Positions 1-9,737 are shown, numbered from the stretch's first letter. The stretch: 64,000 nt of DNA from Rhizobium mesosinicum (GCF_019511345.1 NZ_JAEUAK010000001.1:248001-312000), one strand, 5' to 3'. Translations and numbers: made by a program. Notes: generated by a model not told the origin, from the sequence alone.

Positions 1-453
1 TTGGGAAGTGTAGAACACCCGGGGATCTTCCTCTCGACCCTCGTAGAAGGTCGGGTAATAGAGCAAGCCTTTGTATTGCTTAACCGCCGGAAGGATTGCC
101 CGGCGCGACGCGGATGTGTAGCACCCGACTATCGCTGCCACCTTGTCACGCTGAAGCAGTTTACGAGCCTTCTCCGCATGGGTAGGGAAGTCGCTGGCAC
201 CATCCTCGATCACGGCTTCGATCTGCCGACCAAGGACGCCACCATTCGCGTTGATTTCGTCGACGGCGAATTTCTCCGCCTCCATCAGGGCCACCTCGGA
301 AATGGCCAAGGTTCCCGTCAGTGAATGCAGCAGACCGAGCTTGACCGTGTCGGCAGCGCGGGCGATTTGGGGCAGAAGGCCAGTTCCCGCTGTCGCGGCG
401 AAGACCGAGGCGGAAAGACCGGTTTTAAGAAGATTACGGCGAGTGAAGGTCAT
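1..453 (-). CDS. Amide/urea-type ABC transporter substrate-binding protein (3' end off window)
   Basis: The reverse strand reads 151 codons from an ATG at 453 to the left edge without a stop, so the C-terminal part is missing. The N-terminus MTFTRRNLLKTG is a Tat-type signal peptide ending near IARA-ADT. The mature protein begins VKLGLLHSLTGTLA and continues with AEKFAVDEINANGGVLGRQI, typical of branched-chain amino acid/urea-amide binding proteins (UrtA/FmdD type). The segment LLYYPTFYEGREEDPRVFYT resembles the UrtA region around the ligand pocket. It would bind an amide, urea or amino-acid ligand in the periplasm. An AAGGGAA ribosome site lies about 8 nt upstream. A LysR gene is divergent. 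UrtA and FmdD cannot be separated from this fragment. Confidence 0.85.
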   Translation of the reverse strand, partial: MTFTRRNLLKTGLSASVFAATAGTGLLPQIARAADTVKLGLLHSLTGTLAISEVALMEAEKFAVDEINANGGVLGRQIEAVIEDGASDFPTHAEKARKLLQRDKVAAIVGCYTSASRRAILPAVKQYKGLLYYPTFYEGREEDPRVFYTSQ

Positions 454-620
454 CGATATGTTCCCTTGTTGATCTTTTGATGCTCACGGTAACGACGACC
501 TCGCTCGCAGCCGCGGGTGCGGCTTCGCTGCATGGACTGTCGTCCGCCCCGCTTCCCAGTTTTTTTGTTCGAGGCTGGATTTTGTGAAAGCAATGTGACG
601 GTAGCGACGACCTATTTATT

Positions 621-637
621 TAACAAATGATTTGTTA
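621..637. promoter_or_regulatory. Perfect 7-bp inverted repeat between the ABC gene and the LysR gene
   Basis: TAACAAATGATTTGTTA is a perfect palindrome with 7-bp arms and a 3-nt centre. It lies in the 252-nt gap between the divergent binding-protein and LysR genes, 68 nt upstream of the LysR start. It fits the T-N11-A type of LysR operator, so it is a candidate binding site for the adjacent regulator. The assignment is inferred from position and symmetry. Confidence 0.5.
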
Positions 638-705
638 CCATGGGTCCTATGAAGCAATCCGATAATTCCTTAAAGGTTGCATATTCACACTGCAGGGCAC
701 AGACA

Positions 706-1593
706 ATGGACTTCGACCAGTTGCGGGCATTCGTCGTTATTGCGGAGGAAGGGCACCTCGGAAGAGCCTCCGATAAGCTCAACCTAACTCAATCCGCCGT
801 CTCCAAAAGATTGAAATCGCTGGAAGATATTGCTGGAAGACCCCTTTTTCTGCGGTCGCGGGAAGGGATGACGATTACCGCGTTCGGCACTGCTCTTCTT
901 CCACACGCACGGCACGCGTTGGAAGCCATGCGCAAAGTGCGGGATCTTGTGGTTCCCGCAAAAAGCGTAGTCAGGGGCATCGTCGATATCGGCACTATCA
1001 TCGATCCAGAGAGCTTGAGGCTCGGGCCGCTCCTGAGGTTGATGGCCGAACTACATCCGGAGCTCACGGTGCGCGTTGTGCACGGCACGACTGGAGACGG
1101 GATCAAAGGGGTGTCTTCCAAGAGACTGGATGCTGCGTTCTGCCTCGGAGAGATCGACGACGCGCATTTAGCGACGATACCGCTTTCTACCGAGCGTTAT
1201 GCGGTTGCGATACCCACACGATGGCTAGGCAAGCTTCCCCATAACACAGCCGAAGAAATCGCCGCGTTACCGTGGGTCGGCGTGTCGGAAGGCAGTTCGC
1301 AGATCGCTCTCTTTAAGAGGTTGTTCGGCCCGACCGGAATGCCGATCTTTGCCGCAGAGGCCGATCAGGAGTCATCTATTATCAGCCTTGCACGGGCAGA
1401 AGTCGGCGCATGTTTGATCAGGAGGAATTTGCTTTCTGACCCGACATTCGCGCAGGGGCTCTCGATCCTTCCGCAATTCGAATTATTCGCCCCGTTAAAC
1501 ATAATCGTACGCGCCGGGGACAGGAAGCGAGCGGAGATTGTTGCGCTCGCCGCATCACTTTCGAGAATCTGGAAAGCGGAAGCGGAACTCTAA
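706..1593 (+). CDS. LysR-family transcriptional regulator
   Basis: The 295-residue protein has the usual LysR length. The N-terminal winged helix-turn-helix is MDFDQLRAFVVIAEEGHLGR followed by NLTQSAVSKRLKSLE. A substrate-binding-like effector domain follows. I chose the ATG at 706 because MDFDQLRAF is the canonical family start; an upstream in-frame ATG at 640 would add 22 residues that do not resemble the family and would overlap the operator region. It is divergent from the ABC binding-protein gene, which it may regulate, and converges with glycerate kinase, overlapping its end by 4 bp. Confidence 0.88.
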   Translation: MDFDQLRAFVVIAEEGHLGRASDKLNLTQSAVSKRLKSLEDIAGRPLFLRSREGMTITAFGTALLPHARHALEAMRKVRDLVVPAKSVVRGIVDIGTIIDPESLRLGPLLRLMAELHPELTVRVVHGTTGDGIKGVSSKRLDAAFCLGEIDDAHLATIPLSTERYAVAIPTRWLGKLPHNTAEEIAALPWVGVSEGSSQIALFKRLFGPTGMPIFAAEADQESSIISLARAEVGACLIRRNLLSDPTFAQGLSILPQFELFAPLNIIVRAGDRKRAEIVALAASLSRIWKAEAEL

Positions 1594-2732
1594 GCGAGCG
1601 ATGCACCCAGCTTGAGCACTGCCGCGATATTTCTGGCAGCCGAACGGATGTTCCATGGTGCCTCCGCCAACGCCTCGCTAAGCAGGCATGGCCGCGTCAC
1701 ACTTGCAAAAGTTCCCGCAACCCCACTTGTTAAAACCTGATCCGCCCCTGCTCCAAGCGAACCAGAAAGGATGACGACGGGGACTCCCATTTCAAGGGCG
1801 ATCGAGCTCACGCCGACCGGGGTCTTCCCCATGACGGACTGCCCGTCGGTACGTCCCTCGCCGGTTATCACCAGATCAGCGCCTCTGATCTTCGACGCCA
1901 GATTGACAGCATCTGCGACGACCTTCCAACCCGGCCGCACATACGCATTTAAGGCGGCAATGAAACCAGCCGCTAGTCCTCCGCCTGCGCCACCGCCAAG
2001 TATAGCGCTAACATCCTGGCCGAGGTCACCGTTGGCGATAACGGCAAATCGTTGAAGCGAACGTTCAAGTGTCTCGACAATTTCGGCGGATGCACCTTTC
2101 TGCGGCCCGAACACGGATGATGAACCTTGGGGACCAAGCAGGGGAGCAGTAACATCCGTCGCAAGCTCGATCTTGCAGTTCTTCAGGCGCGGATCCATGT
2201 ATCTGATGTCGATATGTTCGAGGATAGACAATGAGCCCCCACCCGGTGGCAAATCCTGTCCGAGGCTGTCTAGGAAACGGATCCCCAGAGCCTGAAGCGC
2301 GCCCGCTCCTGCGTCGTTGGTGGCGCTTCCCCCCACGCCGAGGATTATGTGAGAAGCACCCAGATCGAGAGCGTGTCTGACAAGTTCGCCAGTGCCGAAC
2401 GACGATGCTCGCGCCACGTCTCGCTCCGCAGCCGCAACCAACTCCAGTCCGCTGGCGGCAGCCATTTCGATCACCGCAAGTTGCCGATCCTCGACAAAGC
2501 CGTAACTGGCCCAGATTTGCCTACCCAGCGGGTCGGTTACTGAAACCGTTTTGATGCGTCCACCCAGGACTGTGGTAACGGCATCGACGGTTCCCTCCCC
2601 TCCGTCGGCCATCGGAACCAAAATATAGTCCGCATCGGGAAAGACCTCTCGAAAGCCGGCTTCAACAAGACTTGCGACGTCGCCGGCCCGAACGCTCTCT
2701 TTGAACGAATCTGGTGCTATGACGAACTTCAT
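1590..2732 (-). CDS. Glycerate kinase (GlxK/GarK family)
   Basis: The 380-residue protein begins MKFVIAPDSFKESVRAGDVA, the signature start of the glycerate 2-kinase family. Further family marks are PMADGGEGTVDAV near residues 40-53, GVGGSATNDAGAGALQALG near 155-173, and ITGEGRTDGQSVMGKTPVGV near 285-305. It phosphorylates glycerate with ATP in glyoxylate/allantoin-type carbon metabolism, which would fit the neighbouring amide/urea uptake gene (inference). A GGGAGG ribosome site lies 7 nt before the ATG. Its stop overlaps the end of the LysR gene. Confidence 0.93.
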   Translation of the reverse strand: MKFVIAPDSFKESVRAGDVASLVEAGFREVFPDADYILVPMADGGEGTVDAVTTVLGGRIKTVSVTDPLGRQIWASYGFVEDRQLAVIEMAAASGLELVAAAERDVARASSFGTGELVRHALDLGASHIILGVGGSATNDAGAGALQALGIRFLDSLGQDLPPGGGSLSILEHIDIRYMDPRLKNCKIELATDVTAPLLGPQGSSSVFGPQKGASAEIVETLERSLQRFAVIANGDLGQDVSAILGGGAGGGLAAGFIAALNAYVRPGWKVVADAVNLASKIRGADLVITGEGRTDGQSVMGKTPVGVSSIALEMGVPVVILSGSLGAGADQVLTSGVAGTFASVTRPCLLSEALAEAPWNIRSAARNIAAVLKLGASLA

Positions 2733-3128
2733 CGACGTCCTCCCATGCGATTGAATGAGAGCTATCGCCGGACGTTCCGCTTGAAAATTGAATTTAGGGA
2801 AAGCGTGAGTTTCCGATCTGGCAACGGAGCGAAACCACGAAACTGAACCCTACCTAACTGGCTAGCTGGAGCGCCGGCAGATCTGCGAGCCACTTAGGCC
2901 GATGCATCCGAGCTGCGGTTGTCTTAGTTTCGCTCATAAACGAATGCTTTAGTTTAAGACGACGCCCGAGGGCACTGTCTCTGGGACAAAGTCTGATGGC
3001 AACCGGGACAAGGGCCGAAAATCTCTAGCGTCCAAATCATGTCGCCTGGAGAACCGCGGACGAACTAATCCGCGAGCGTTGCGTCGCTCAAGGCAGAGTA
3101 ACGCAAAGGCCTCTGACCAGCCGCCCCC
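2733..3128. other. Intergenic region without a recognisable gene
   Basis: The 396 nt lie between the glycerate kinase start and the DUF982 gene end. No open frame with a credible start, no RNA gene and no transposon end was recognised. A weak inverted repeat (CGCGGA/TCCGCG, 3055-3074) has no T-tract and is not called as a terminator. Confidence 0.5.
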
Positions 3129-3395
3129 TCAGTGAAGCGTTCCTCGAGTTACGATCTCAAGCCTCGCTTCTAGACATGCCGCGATGAAGGCTTCTCGAGC
3201 GACGTTCTGCGATACCCGCCTCTCGATCGCTTCATGGCACGTCCTAAGCGCTTGCTCATACTTCTCGCCGTCCTTAAATGGCCATTCGTGCTCAAGAAAA
3301 TCGGCCGCCTCGTTTGGGCTGTCAAACCGCCGCTCAAGGCCACTGTGCATCCGAACCTGCAAAGCGTTCGACCACGGCGCTACAGTAAGCTGCAT
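3129..3395 (-). CDS. DUF982 domain protein
   Basis: The 88-residue protein reads MQLTVAPWSNALQVRM, then RFDSPNEAADFLEHEWP, and ends EAFIAACLEARLEIV. This is the pattern of DUF982, a small family of unknown function found almost only in rhizobia. Two ATGs are adjacent (3398 and 3395). The AGGAG site at 3403-3407 is 4 nt from the first and 7 nt from the second, so I chose 3395. The longer open frame upstream lacks family similarity. It appears to be monocistronic. Confidence 0.75.
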   Translation of the reverse strand: MQLTVAPWSNALQVRMHSGLERRFDSPNEAADFLEHEWPFKDGEKYEQALRTCHEAIERRVSQNVAREAFIAACLEARLEIVTRGTLH

Positions 3396-3740
3396 CATCT
3401 TTCTCCTGAAAACCAACACCTGAGCGTTGGTAATCTGGGGGGCGCGGGAGTTCAATTCGCGCAAATGGATTACAGGAAAATGCGCGAGCGGGCTGGAAAA
3501 CACAAGTATCGCGCAAAATGAGCTCACGGATACATCAATGCGCAACGGGCGACTACTACTACGGGGGAGCTGAAATTAAGCAAAACCACTCCGGTTTCTG
3601 ATATTCTCGTAAATTCTGCGCGGCAAATTCAAAGCATCAATACTATCTATCTACTTCCTTTTGGTAGATCACTTCCTTTGCGATCGCTGAAACTCGGCGG
3701 CAATGTCGCCTGGTTCGCAACGAACATCGCAGATCTGATG
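3396..3740. other. Intergenic region with a small inverted repeat
   Basis: The 345 nt upstream of the DUF982 gene hold no credible gene. An inverted repeat ACCAAC-N8-GTTGGT at 3412-3431 sits 5 nt upstream of the DUF982 ribosome site and could be an operator. The distal part (about 3575-3680) is A/T-rich and probably contains the promoter. No box is convincing enough to name. Confidence 0.4.
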
Positions 3741-4673
3741 CTACTCACGGTCGACACAATCCCATAATTTCTCAATCGCTTCTGCGGAATCAGAAAGCTT
3801 GGTTTCGATCCGCTTCTTCCCTGTTCTAAAGGTAAGTTTCGAGCTGTTTTTTACCGGCGCTTCAAGGCTCTCCTCTTCGGCACCAGCTTCCAAAGTAAGT
3901 ATTTGTTCGTTTCGTACGCTGATGCCGCTCAACGGAAAAAGCTTGCCGTCAAAGGCTAACTCGCCCGTCACTTGAGCATCCGACCCGAAATTCCAATCTC
4001 TGTTGAAGATATTGATTGTGAACGCCTCGTTCTTGTTGGCGTAGAGCATTACCGCCGTCTTGCGATCGACCTGCTTGGTGACGAGACAGCCGCGATCAGG
4101 GTCGTCAGCCATAGCGGACCCGACCCACTCTCCCACCGCGAAGGCGGTGCCTGCTCCGTCCTTCCTCGCATCAAGGGCCGGTTTCCTCAAATCCGTCATT
4201 TTTGGCGGCGATCCATCGGATCTGAATTGGAGCAGATATGCCTCTCCTTTGCTGCTTGTCGCCTGACAGCTGATGGTCATCGGCCCTTTGTATGGATTGC
4301 TGTACCCGCACCCGCCTTTCACTGCCGTCGTGGTCGGCGGAACACCTTCAATCCCGAGGTTAAAGATGACCATGTCGAGATCTTGCAATTGCGTGTCGGC
4401 GTCCGGCTTCGCGCCCTCTAGGCCGGAAAAAGTAGCGACCGTTCCCTTGTCCCCTAACGTGACGGTGAAGCCAGTGCGTCCGTTGTTGTAGATCGAGTGA
4501 ATGATCTGCGAACCGCAATGGTCGCTGAAGTCCCTGCCAGCCATGATTAGCTTTTCGCAGGAGCCTGTTAGGGCCGCCATGCCGTTCAGATTTGATAGAT
4601 CCTGGGCTCGAGACGGCAGCGCACAGGAAGCAATCCCGAGAGCCAGCAGCGAAGTAGTTACTGAGAAGCGCAT
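3741..4673 (-). CDS. Secreted hypothetical protein
   Basis: The 310-residue protein starts MRFSVTTSLLALGIASCALP and has a signal peptide with probable cleavage after SRAQ, so it is probably periplasmic. The mature part has several Cys residues (SCEKLI, DHCGSQ, GGCGYS, SCQAT, RGCLV, WDCVD) that could form disulfides. I do not recognise the family. The ATG at 4673 places the signal peptide at the very N-terminus; the in-frame codon at 4703 would add ten charged residues. It stands alone between DUF982 and the CDC48-type gene. Confidence 0.7.
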   Translation of the reverse strand: MRFSVTTSLLALGIASCALPSRAQDLSNLNGMAALTGSCEKLIMAGRDFSDHCGSQIIHSIYNNGRTGFTVTLGDKGTVATFSGLEGAKPDADTQLQDLDMVIFNLGIEGVPPTTTAVKGGCGYSNPYKGPMTISCQATSSKGEAYLLQFRSDGSPPKMTDLRKPALDARKDGAGTAFAVGEWVGSAMADDPDRGCLVTKQVDRKTAVMLYANKNEAFTINIFNRDWNFGSDAQVTGELAFDGKLFPLSGISVRNEQILTLEAGAEEESLEAPVKNSSKLTFRTGKKRIETKLSDSAEAIEKLWDCVDRE

Positions 4674-4898
4674 ATGTTTTTCCGCCCTAATGCGACGCGG
4701 CATCAGCGGCCGTATCGATTGCGGAGACTAACACCAAAAGTTGAATCTAAAGTATATCGACCCGGCCTGATGTGACGCTCATCGACCCGTTGATCTCGTA
4801 AACAGTGGCTGCTCGCGATCGATCCAGCTCCGATTAGCGCCAACGCGTCTACGGAGCGTCGTCGGAGGCAACACTAGCTGCGTCGCCTCCGACATGTC

Positions 4899-7151
4899 TT
4901 ACTCTGCAGCCTGGCGTAGCGGCGTAAAGCCGATCTGCCGGCGTTGGGGGCTTTCTTGTTTCAGCGTCCGTAACATCTCTTCGTATTCCATCTCGACCTC
5001 CGGGGTTACCGATGGACGGACTTCCTGAAGTGCCTTGGCGAAGTCTTCTTTCGACACTGTCGATGCGTCCAGCGATTGGCGGAGCGCAATCAACCCCGCG
5101 CGCCGCGTCAGATCTTCAAGATCCGCGCCAGTGAAACGTACCGTCTTGTCTGCAAGCTCATCGAGGTCGATGTCACCCGCCAGCGGCATCTTTCTCGTGT
5201 GAATACCGAGAATTTTACGGCGGGCCTTCAAATCCGGAACGGGTACGTAGACCAATTCGTCGAAGCGACCCGGTCTCAACAGCGCCGGATCAAGCAGGTT
5301 AGGTCGATTGGTTGCCGCCATGACGACCACGCCCTGCATGTCTTCCAGGCCGTCCATTTCGGCCAAAAGCGTATTCACGACACGCTCGGTCACCGCGGGT
5401 TCCCCCATGCCTCCTCCGCGCGCCGGGGCCAAGGAGTCTATCTCGTCAATGAAGATAACTGTCGGCGCAACCTGGCGAGCGCGTTCGAACAGCCTGGAGA
5501 CCTGCTGTTCGGATTCGCCGTACCATTTCGACAGAAGATCTGAAGATTTGGTGGCGACGAAATTCGCTTCGGCTTCCCGCGCAACGGCTTTCGCCAAAAG
5601 AGTCTTGCCTGTACCGGGAGGACCAAACAGGAGGAAGCCCTTGGCTGGACGAATACCCATGCGCTTGAAGGATTGCGGCGCGCGCAGCGGAAGTTCTACC
5701 CCTTCCTTGAGCTTCATCTGCGCTTCGTCCAGGCCGCCGACATCGTCCCAGCGCACGTTCGGTGCCTGGATCATGATCTCGCGCAGCGCGGAAGGCTGAA
5801 TTCGCTTCATCGCAGACAGGAAGTCATCTTGTGAAACCGTAAGCTTCTCAAGGATCTCACTCGGGATACCTTCCCTAAGATTGATGTCCGGCAGCACGCG
5901 CCGCAAGGCGTCCATGGCGGCCTCTCGAGCGAGTGCACCGAGATCGGCCCCGACAAAACCGTAGGTCGTCCTGGCGATTTCATCGAGATCGGTACCGTCC
6001 GCGAGCGGCATGCCACGGGTGTGAATGGCGAGAACCTCCCGGCGTCCGTTTTGGTCCGGCACGCCGATGACAATCTCGCGATCGAATCGGCCTGGACGCC
6101 GCAATGCCTCGTCGATGGCGTCGCGCCTGTTAGTCGCGCCGATAACGACAATATTCTGACGTGGCTCCAGGCCATCCATCAACGTCAAGAGTTGCGCGAC
6201 GATGCGGCGTTCCACTTCACCCGTGACGTCCTCTCTCTTAGGCGCGATCGAGTCGATCTCGTCGATAAAAATAATGGAAGGAGCGTTTTGCGACGCCTCC
6301 TGGAAAACCTGCCTCAGCCGTTCTTCGGACTCTCCGTACCGGCTACCCATGATCTCAGGGCCGGCGATATGGTAGAAGTTCGCTTCGGTCTCGTTCGCAA
6401 CCGCGCGGGCTAGTAGCGTTTTGCCCGTTCCGGGCGGCCCATAGAGCAGGACGCCCTTAGGTGGATCGATACCCAAGCGCTGAAACAGTTCAGGATGGCG
6501 CAAGGGAAGCTCGACCATTTCACGAACCTGATCGACGGAAGAACCAAGACCGCCGATATCGTCGTAGGTTACATCCGCTCGGCGCGCTTCCTTTGGTTCC
6601 TCAAATTGCGGACGAAGCTCGACCACTGTCTGCTCTGTCATCTGCACGATGCCGCGCGGCTGGGTCGAGACGACGACCAACCTAATTTCTTGTAGGCCGT
6701 AAGCCGGAAGGTTGAGGCGTGGGTCACTTATCCGCTGCTGCACAGATGTCGACACGACATCCCCCGCAACCATCGGTCTCTGGAGAAAAGTTCGCTGCAG
6801 CGCCTCACCCGATCCCTGGAGCACGAGGTTCTTCTGTGCCGGAGCTAGGACGACTTTGGTTGCTGGACGAGCCTCGGCTTTTCGGACTTCTATATGATCC
6901 CCGCTTGTAGCACCGGCATTGACGCGCTGCAGGCCGTCAAGCCGCACGATATTGAGCCCTTCATCATCGGGATATGGCCGCATCGCGATCGCAGCGGTGT
7001 GACGTTTGCCGATCAGCTCGATGAACTCTCCCTCACGTACGCCGATTTTTCCCATCGCGGCGCTCGAAAGTCGCGCGATGCTTCCACCCGCGTCCTGCGG
7101 CCTCATGTTCGCTACCTGCAGTGTGAGCACCTGGTCGTCCGAGGCAGACAT
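4899..7151 (-). CDS. CDC48/p97-type tandem AAA+ ATPase
   Basis: The 750-residue protein has an N-terminal CDC48-like double-psi barrel region (about 1-180). Two AAA+ modules follow, each with Walker A GPPGTGKT (first at 238-245, second near 512), Walker B IIFIDEIDS or VIFIDEIDS, and second-region-of-homology arginines (RRPGRFDRE, LRPGRFDEL). This is the VCP/p97 arrangement: a hexameric unfoldase that extracts or remodels proteins with ATP. The C-terminus ends LRQAAE, with no HbYX proteasome-docking motif. A GGAGGG site directly precedes the ATG at 7151; an in-frame start at 7172 is less likely. No partner gene is adjacent. Confidence 0.92.
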   Translation of the reverse strand: MSASDDQVLTLQVANMRPQDAGGSIARLSSAAMGKIGVREGEFIELIGKRHTAAIAMRPYPDDEGLNIVRLDGLQRVNAGATSGDHIEVRKAEARPATKVVLAPAQKNLVLQGSGEALQRTFLQRPMVAGDVVSTSVQQRISDPRLNLPAYGLQEIRLVVVSTQPRGIVQMTEQTVVELRPQFEEPKEARRADVTYDDIGGLGSSVDQVREMVELPLRHPELFQRLGIDPPKGVLLYGPPGTGKTLLARAVANETEANFYHIAGPEIMGSRYGESEERLRQVFQEASQNAPSIIFIDEIDSIAPKREDVTGEVERRIVAQLLTLMDGLEPRQNIVVIGATNRRDAIDEALRRPGRFDREIVIGVPDQNGRREVLAIHTRGMPLADGTDLDEIARTTYGFVGADLGALAREAAMDALRRVLPDINLREGIPSEILEKLTVSQDDFLSAMKRIQPSALREIMIQAPNVRWDDVGGLDEAQMKLKEGVELPLRAPQSFKRMGIRPAKGFLLFGPPGTGKTLLAKAVAREAEANFVATKSSDLLSKWYGESEQQVSRLFERARQVAPTVIFIDEIDSLAPARGGGMGEPAVTERVVNTLLAEMDGLEDMQGVVVMAATNRPNLLDPALLRPGRFDELVYVPVPDLKARRKILGIHTRKMPLAGDIDLDELADKTVRFTGADLEDLTRRAGLIALRQSLDASTVSKEDFAKALQEVRPSVTPEVEMEYEEMLRTLKQESPQRRQIGFTPLRQAAE

Positions 7152-7371
7152 GATCCCTCCAAAAACTGACAACGAAAAATGAGCAAGTTATATCAAAGCG
7201 CAATACGTCCAGCGCCCCACTGGTCGAGTGAGACCGAGCTATGGGACGCGAACGCATACTTTGGATCAAGGCGAAGAAGCTTGCGGCCAAGCCATTGAAA
7301 CGAAAACAAGCCTGAGCGTTGCAACACCTCGATCCATTGCTTCGTAGGTGCCGAACGTTCTCAATTAAACC

Positions 7372-7385
7372 TATACGCGGGTATA
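7372..7385. promoter_or_regulatory. Repeated operator-like motif TATACGCGGGTATA, copy 1
   Basis: TATAC-GCGG-GTATA is a near-perfect inverted repeat 92 nt upstream of the FucP-like transporter start, inside the 326-nt divergent gap 7152-7477. The same element occurs upstream of AraC genes at 40019 (13 of 14 identical) and 59408 (12 of 14), so it is probably a regulator-binding site rather than chance. No other feature is recognised in the gap. Confidence 0.5.
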
Positions 7386-7477
7386 ATTACCGCCTTGAGC
7401 GGTTTCCGTTAGGCCGGTGGCCAATCGGACAGCATCCTGACTGTCTCGCCACCCGCCATCTCCATCGAGAACCAATC

Positions 7478-8767
7478 ATGCTCAATGTACCCACCCCACC
7501 GTTATCGGGCGGCATCAAAACGACTTCGACTCATAACTACACGGCACCGCTAGTCGCTTTGACCTCGCTGTTTTTCATGTGGGGTTTCATCACCTGTCTC
7601 AACGACATCCTGATCCCGCACTTGAAGAGTGTCTTTCAGCTCAATTATACCGAAACGATGTTGATCCAGCTTTGCTTCTTCGGGGCATACTCGATCATTT
7701 CGCTGCCTGCAGGCGCGCTGGTGAAGCGCATCTCCTACAAGTGGGGCATCGTTACCGGACTTGGCGTCGCGGCTATCGGATGCGCGCTTTTCATCCCGGC
7801 AGCGACCTATCGCGTCTATGCGATCTTTCTCGGAGCGTTGTTTGTGCTCGCTACCGGCGTAACGGTTCTGCAGGTTGCGGCCAATCCATACGTGACTGTC
7901 CTCGGAAAACCGGAAACGGCCGCGAGCCGCCTCAACCTGACACAGGCATTCAATTCGCTGGGAACCACCCTTGCGCCGTTGTTCGGCGCTCTTCTGATCC
8001 TGTCGGCTGCTACGGCCGCCGTTACGAATGCCGCTCCCGAACAGCTCGACGCCCTCCGTTCGACAGAAGCGGCCGCGGTCAAACTACCCTACCTGATACT
8101 CGCCCTGGCATTCCTTGTACTCGCGATCGTTTTTGCAGCGTTGAAATTGCCCAACGTCCAGGAAGAGGAAATCGAGGGTGAACAACTGCCCGGAAACTCG
8201 GCGTGGGACTACAGGCATCTTGTACTCGGCGCTGTCGGCATTTTCGTGTACGTCGGTGCTGAAGTCAGCGTAGGCAGCTTCCTCGTGAACTTCTTCTCGG
8301 AGCCTACGATAGCGAACCTGTCGGAAGCCGACGCGGCTCATTACGTGGCCTATTTCTGGGGCGGAGCGATGGTCGGAAGGTTCATAGGTTCTGCAGTCAT
8401 GCGCTATGTAAATGACGGAAAGGCCTTGGCTTTCAATGCTGTGATTTCGGCGCTGTTGCTAGCGATCACCGTCGCGAGCAGCGGGCACGTAGCAATGTGG
8501 GCAGTCCTTTCGATCGGCTTATTCAATTCGATCATGTTTCCGACCATCTTCAGCCTCGCCCTCCACGGATTGGGCAGGCATACCAGCCAGGGTTCAGGGA
8601 TACTTTGCCTGGCAATTGTAGGCGGGGCGATCCTTCCGCTGGTCCAGGGCGGCCTTGCCGACACAGTCGGAATCCACCTGGCGTTCGTCATGCCAATCTT
8701 TTGCTACATCTACATCGCGTACTACGGCATTTCAGGTTCGCGCCCTTTCCCGCTGGCGAAGTTCTGA
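7478..8767 (+). CDS. FucP-family sugar MFS transporter
   Basis: The 429-residue protein has about twelve hydrophobic segments. It carries the FucP/GluP marks [20 protein letters not shown] at the first helix and [18 protein letters not shown] after it, plus [20 protein letters not shown]. FucP-type permeases import fucose, glucose or galactose with protons across the inner membrane. I chose the ATG at 7478; the upstream extension from 7319 is polar and lacks family similarity. The substrate cannot be read from sequence. A strong hairpin follows the stop, and the operator-like motif at 7372 precedes it. Confidence 0.88.
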   Translation: MLNVPTPPLSGGIKTTSTHNYTAPLVALTSLFFMWGFITCLNDILIPHLKSVFQLNYTETMLIQLCFFGAYSIISLPAGALVKRISYKWGIVTGLGVAAIGCALFIPAATYRVYAIFLGALFVLATGVTVLQVAANPYVTVLGKPETAASRLNLTQAFNSLGTTLAPLFGALLILSAATAAVTNAAPEQLDALRSTEAAAVKLPYLILALAFLVLAIVFAALKLPNVQEEEIEGEQLPGNSAWDYRHLVLGAVGIFVYVGAEVSVGSFLVNFFSEPTIANLSEADAAHYVAYFWGGAMVGRFIGSAVMRYVNDGKALAFNAVISALLLAITVASSGHVAMWAVLSIGLFNSIMFPTIFSLALHGLGRHTSQGSGILCLAIVGGAILPLVQGGLADTVGIHLAFVMPIFCYIYIAYYGISGSRPFPLAKF

Positions 8768-8770
8768 AGT

Positions 8771-8799
8771 CATGGGAGGATCCTTCGGGTCCTCCCATG
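8771..8799 (+). terminator. Strong hairpin after the sugar transporter gene
   Basis: CATGGGAGGA and TCCTCCCATG form a perfect 10-bp stem, extended inward to a TTCG tetraloop. It starts 4 nt after the transporter stop. There is no T-tract, so it may be a mRNA-stabilising hairpin or a weak terminator. Confidence 0.55.
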
Positions 8800-8870
8800 C
8801 TCGCTGCAGGAGGTCGTTGGACCGCACATTCTTGGTGTCCTCCTGCAATCCGCCGTCCCTGATGGGAGCG

Positions 8871-9653
8871 CTATTTCTTCGCGGCAAGCTTCAGTAGATC
8901 CTGCTCGCAATCCGCGGCAATTCGATTGGCGAGCGATTCCAGCTGTTCTCTGAGATCGGTTGGGAGACCCTGCATGTAGAAATACAGAGTCAGGCGGCCG
9001 TTGGTCTGTGCCGCCGGACTACATCCCTTGAGCCAGAGAAATTTATCGACGAGACGTTCGGGTGAGAGGTCGCGGAACGGGCTATCCTGAAACAGCGGTC
9101 GGGCCTTCTCGATGATCGACTCGAATCCACGCGACGACAGAGCCGTGAAAAATCTCTTCGCGCGCTCCACGCTCGCCAGGTCTTTGCGTATGCCAGCACC
9201 GTGAGCTGCAAGCCTGTCGAACATCGTCCAGCACGTTGGGGCAAAGAACCAAATGAACTTGCTTGTTCCGGAGACGAATTTCAGCTTCGCTTCGTCTACC
9301 CCTAGGTTCATCGGCATGCGTCTGAGGATTGCGAGAAACTGCTCGAATTTGTCATCCAAGGTCTTTTTCTCGGCGAATTTAACGAAGTCGGTGCTGTTCA
9401 GCACGTTGGCGACGGCTGCCGCAGTTCTGTCGTTTGTCTTATCTTCATCCGCGTCGATGTTGCGGTTGATGCCATAGGCTTTCGCTATGGTGCGCACCGT
9501 TTCGGCACTGATCTTTGTTTCCAGCCGTAGAAGTTGGAGATAAACTTGATCGTGAGCAAGCCACCACCGATAGTTCTCAATCGTTGCCCAATAGGCCAAC
9601 GGCTTTTGCTCCAACGCATGAAGGAGATCTGACTTCGAAGTCATGAGATACAC
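8871..9653 (-). CDS. Hypothetical cytoplasmic protein
   Basis: The 260-residue protein has no signal peptide or membrane segment and no domain I recognise. The N-terminus is Trp- and Tyr-rich (LAYWATIENYRWWLAH), the middle is charged and helical, and the C-terminus is Lys-rich. A GTG at 9653 has GGGAG 5 nt upstream, and an ATG at 9644 is an alternative start. It is a single gene between the sugar transporter and the small membrane protein. Confidence 0.6.
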   Translation of the reverse strand: MYLMTSKSDLLHALEQKPLAYWATIENYRWWLAHDQVYLQLLRLETKISAETVRTIAKAYGINRNIDADEDKTNDRTAAAVANVLNSTDFVKFAEKKTLDDKFEQFLAILRRMPMNLGVDEAKLKFVSGTSKFIWFFAPTCWTMFDRLAAHGAGIRKDLASVERAKRFFTALSSRGFESIIEKARPLFQDSPFRDLSPERLVDKFLWLKGCSPAAQTNGRLTLYFYMQGLPTDLREQLESLANRIAADCEQDLLKLAAKK

Positions 9654-9737
9654 GCCTGCTCCCGGTTATAGATGCCGTTAAGTTTGAGTGTGGAAGGCAC
9701 GAGCGACCTGTAGATGGTTGAACGAGAAGGCAGCGCG

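Noticed and set aside
1-324. Rightward open frame of 107 codons at the left edge
   Set aside because: It is the antisense shadow of the ABC binding-protein gene, whose reverse-strand translation has a Tat signal and clear family motifs.
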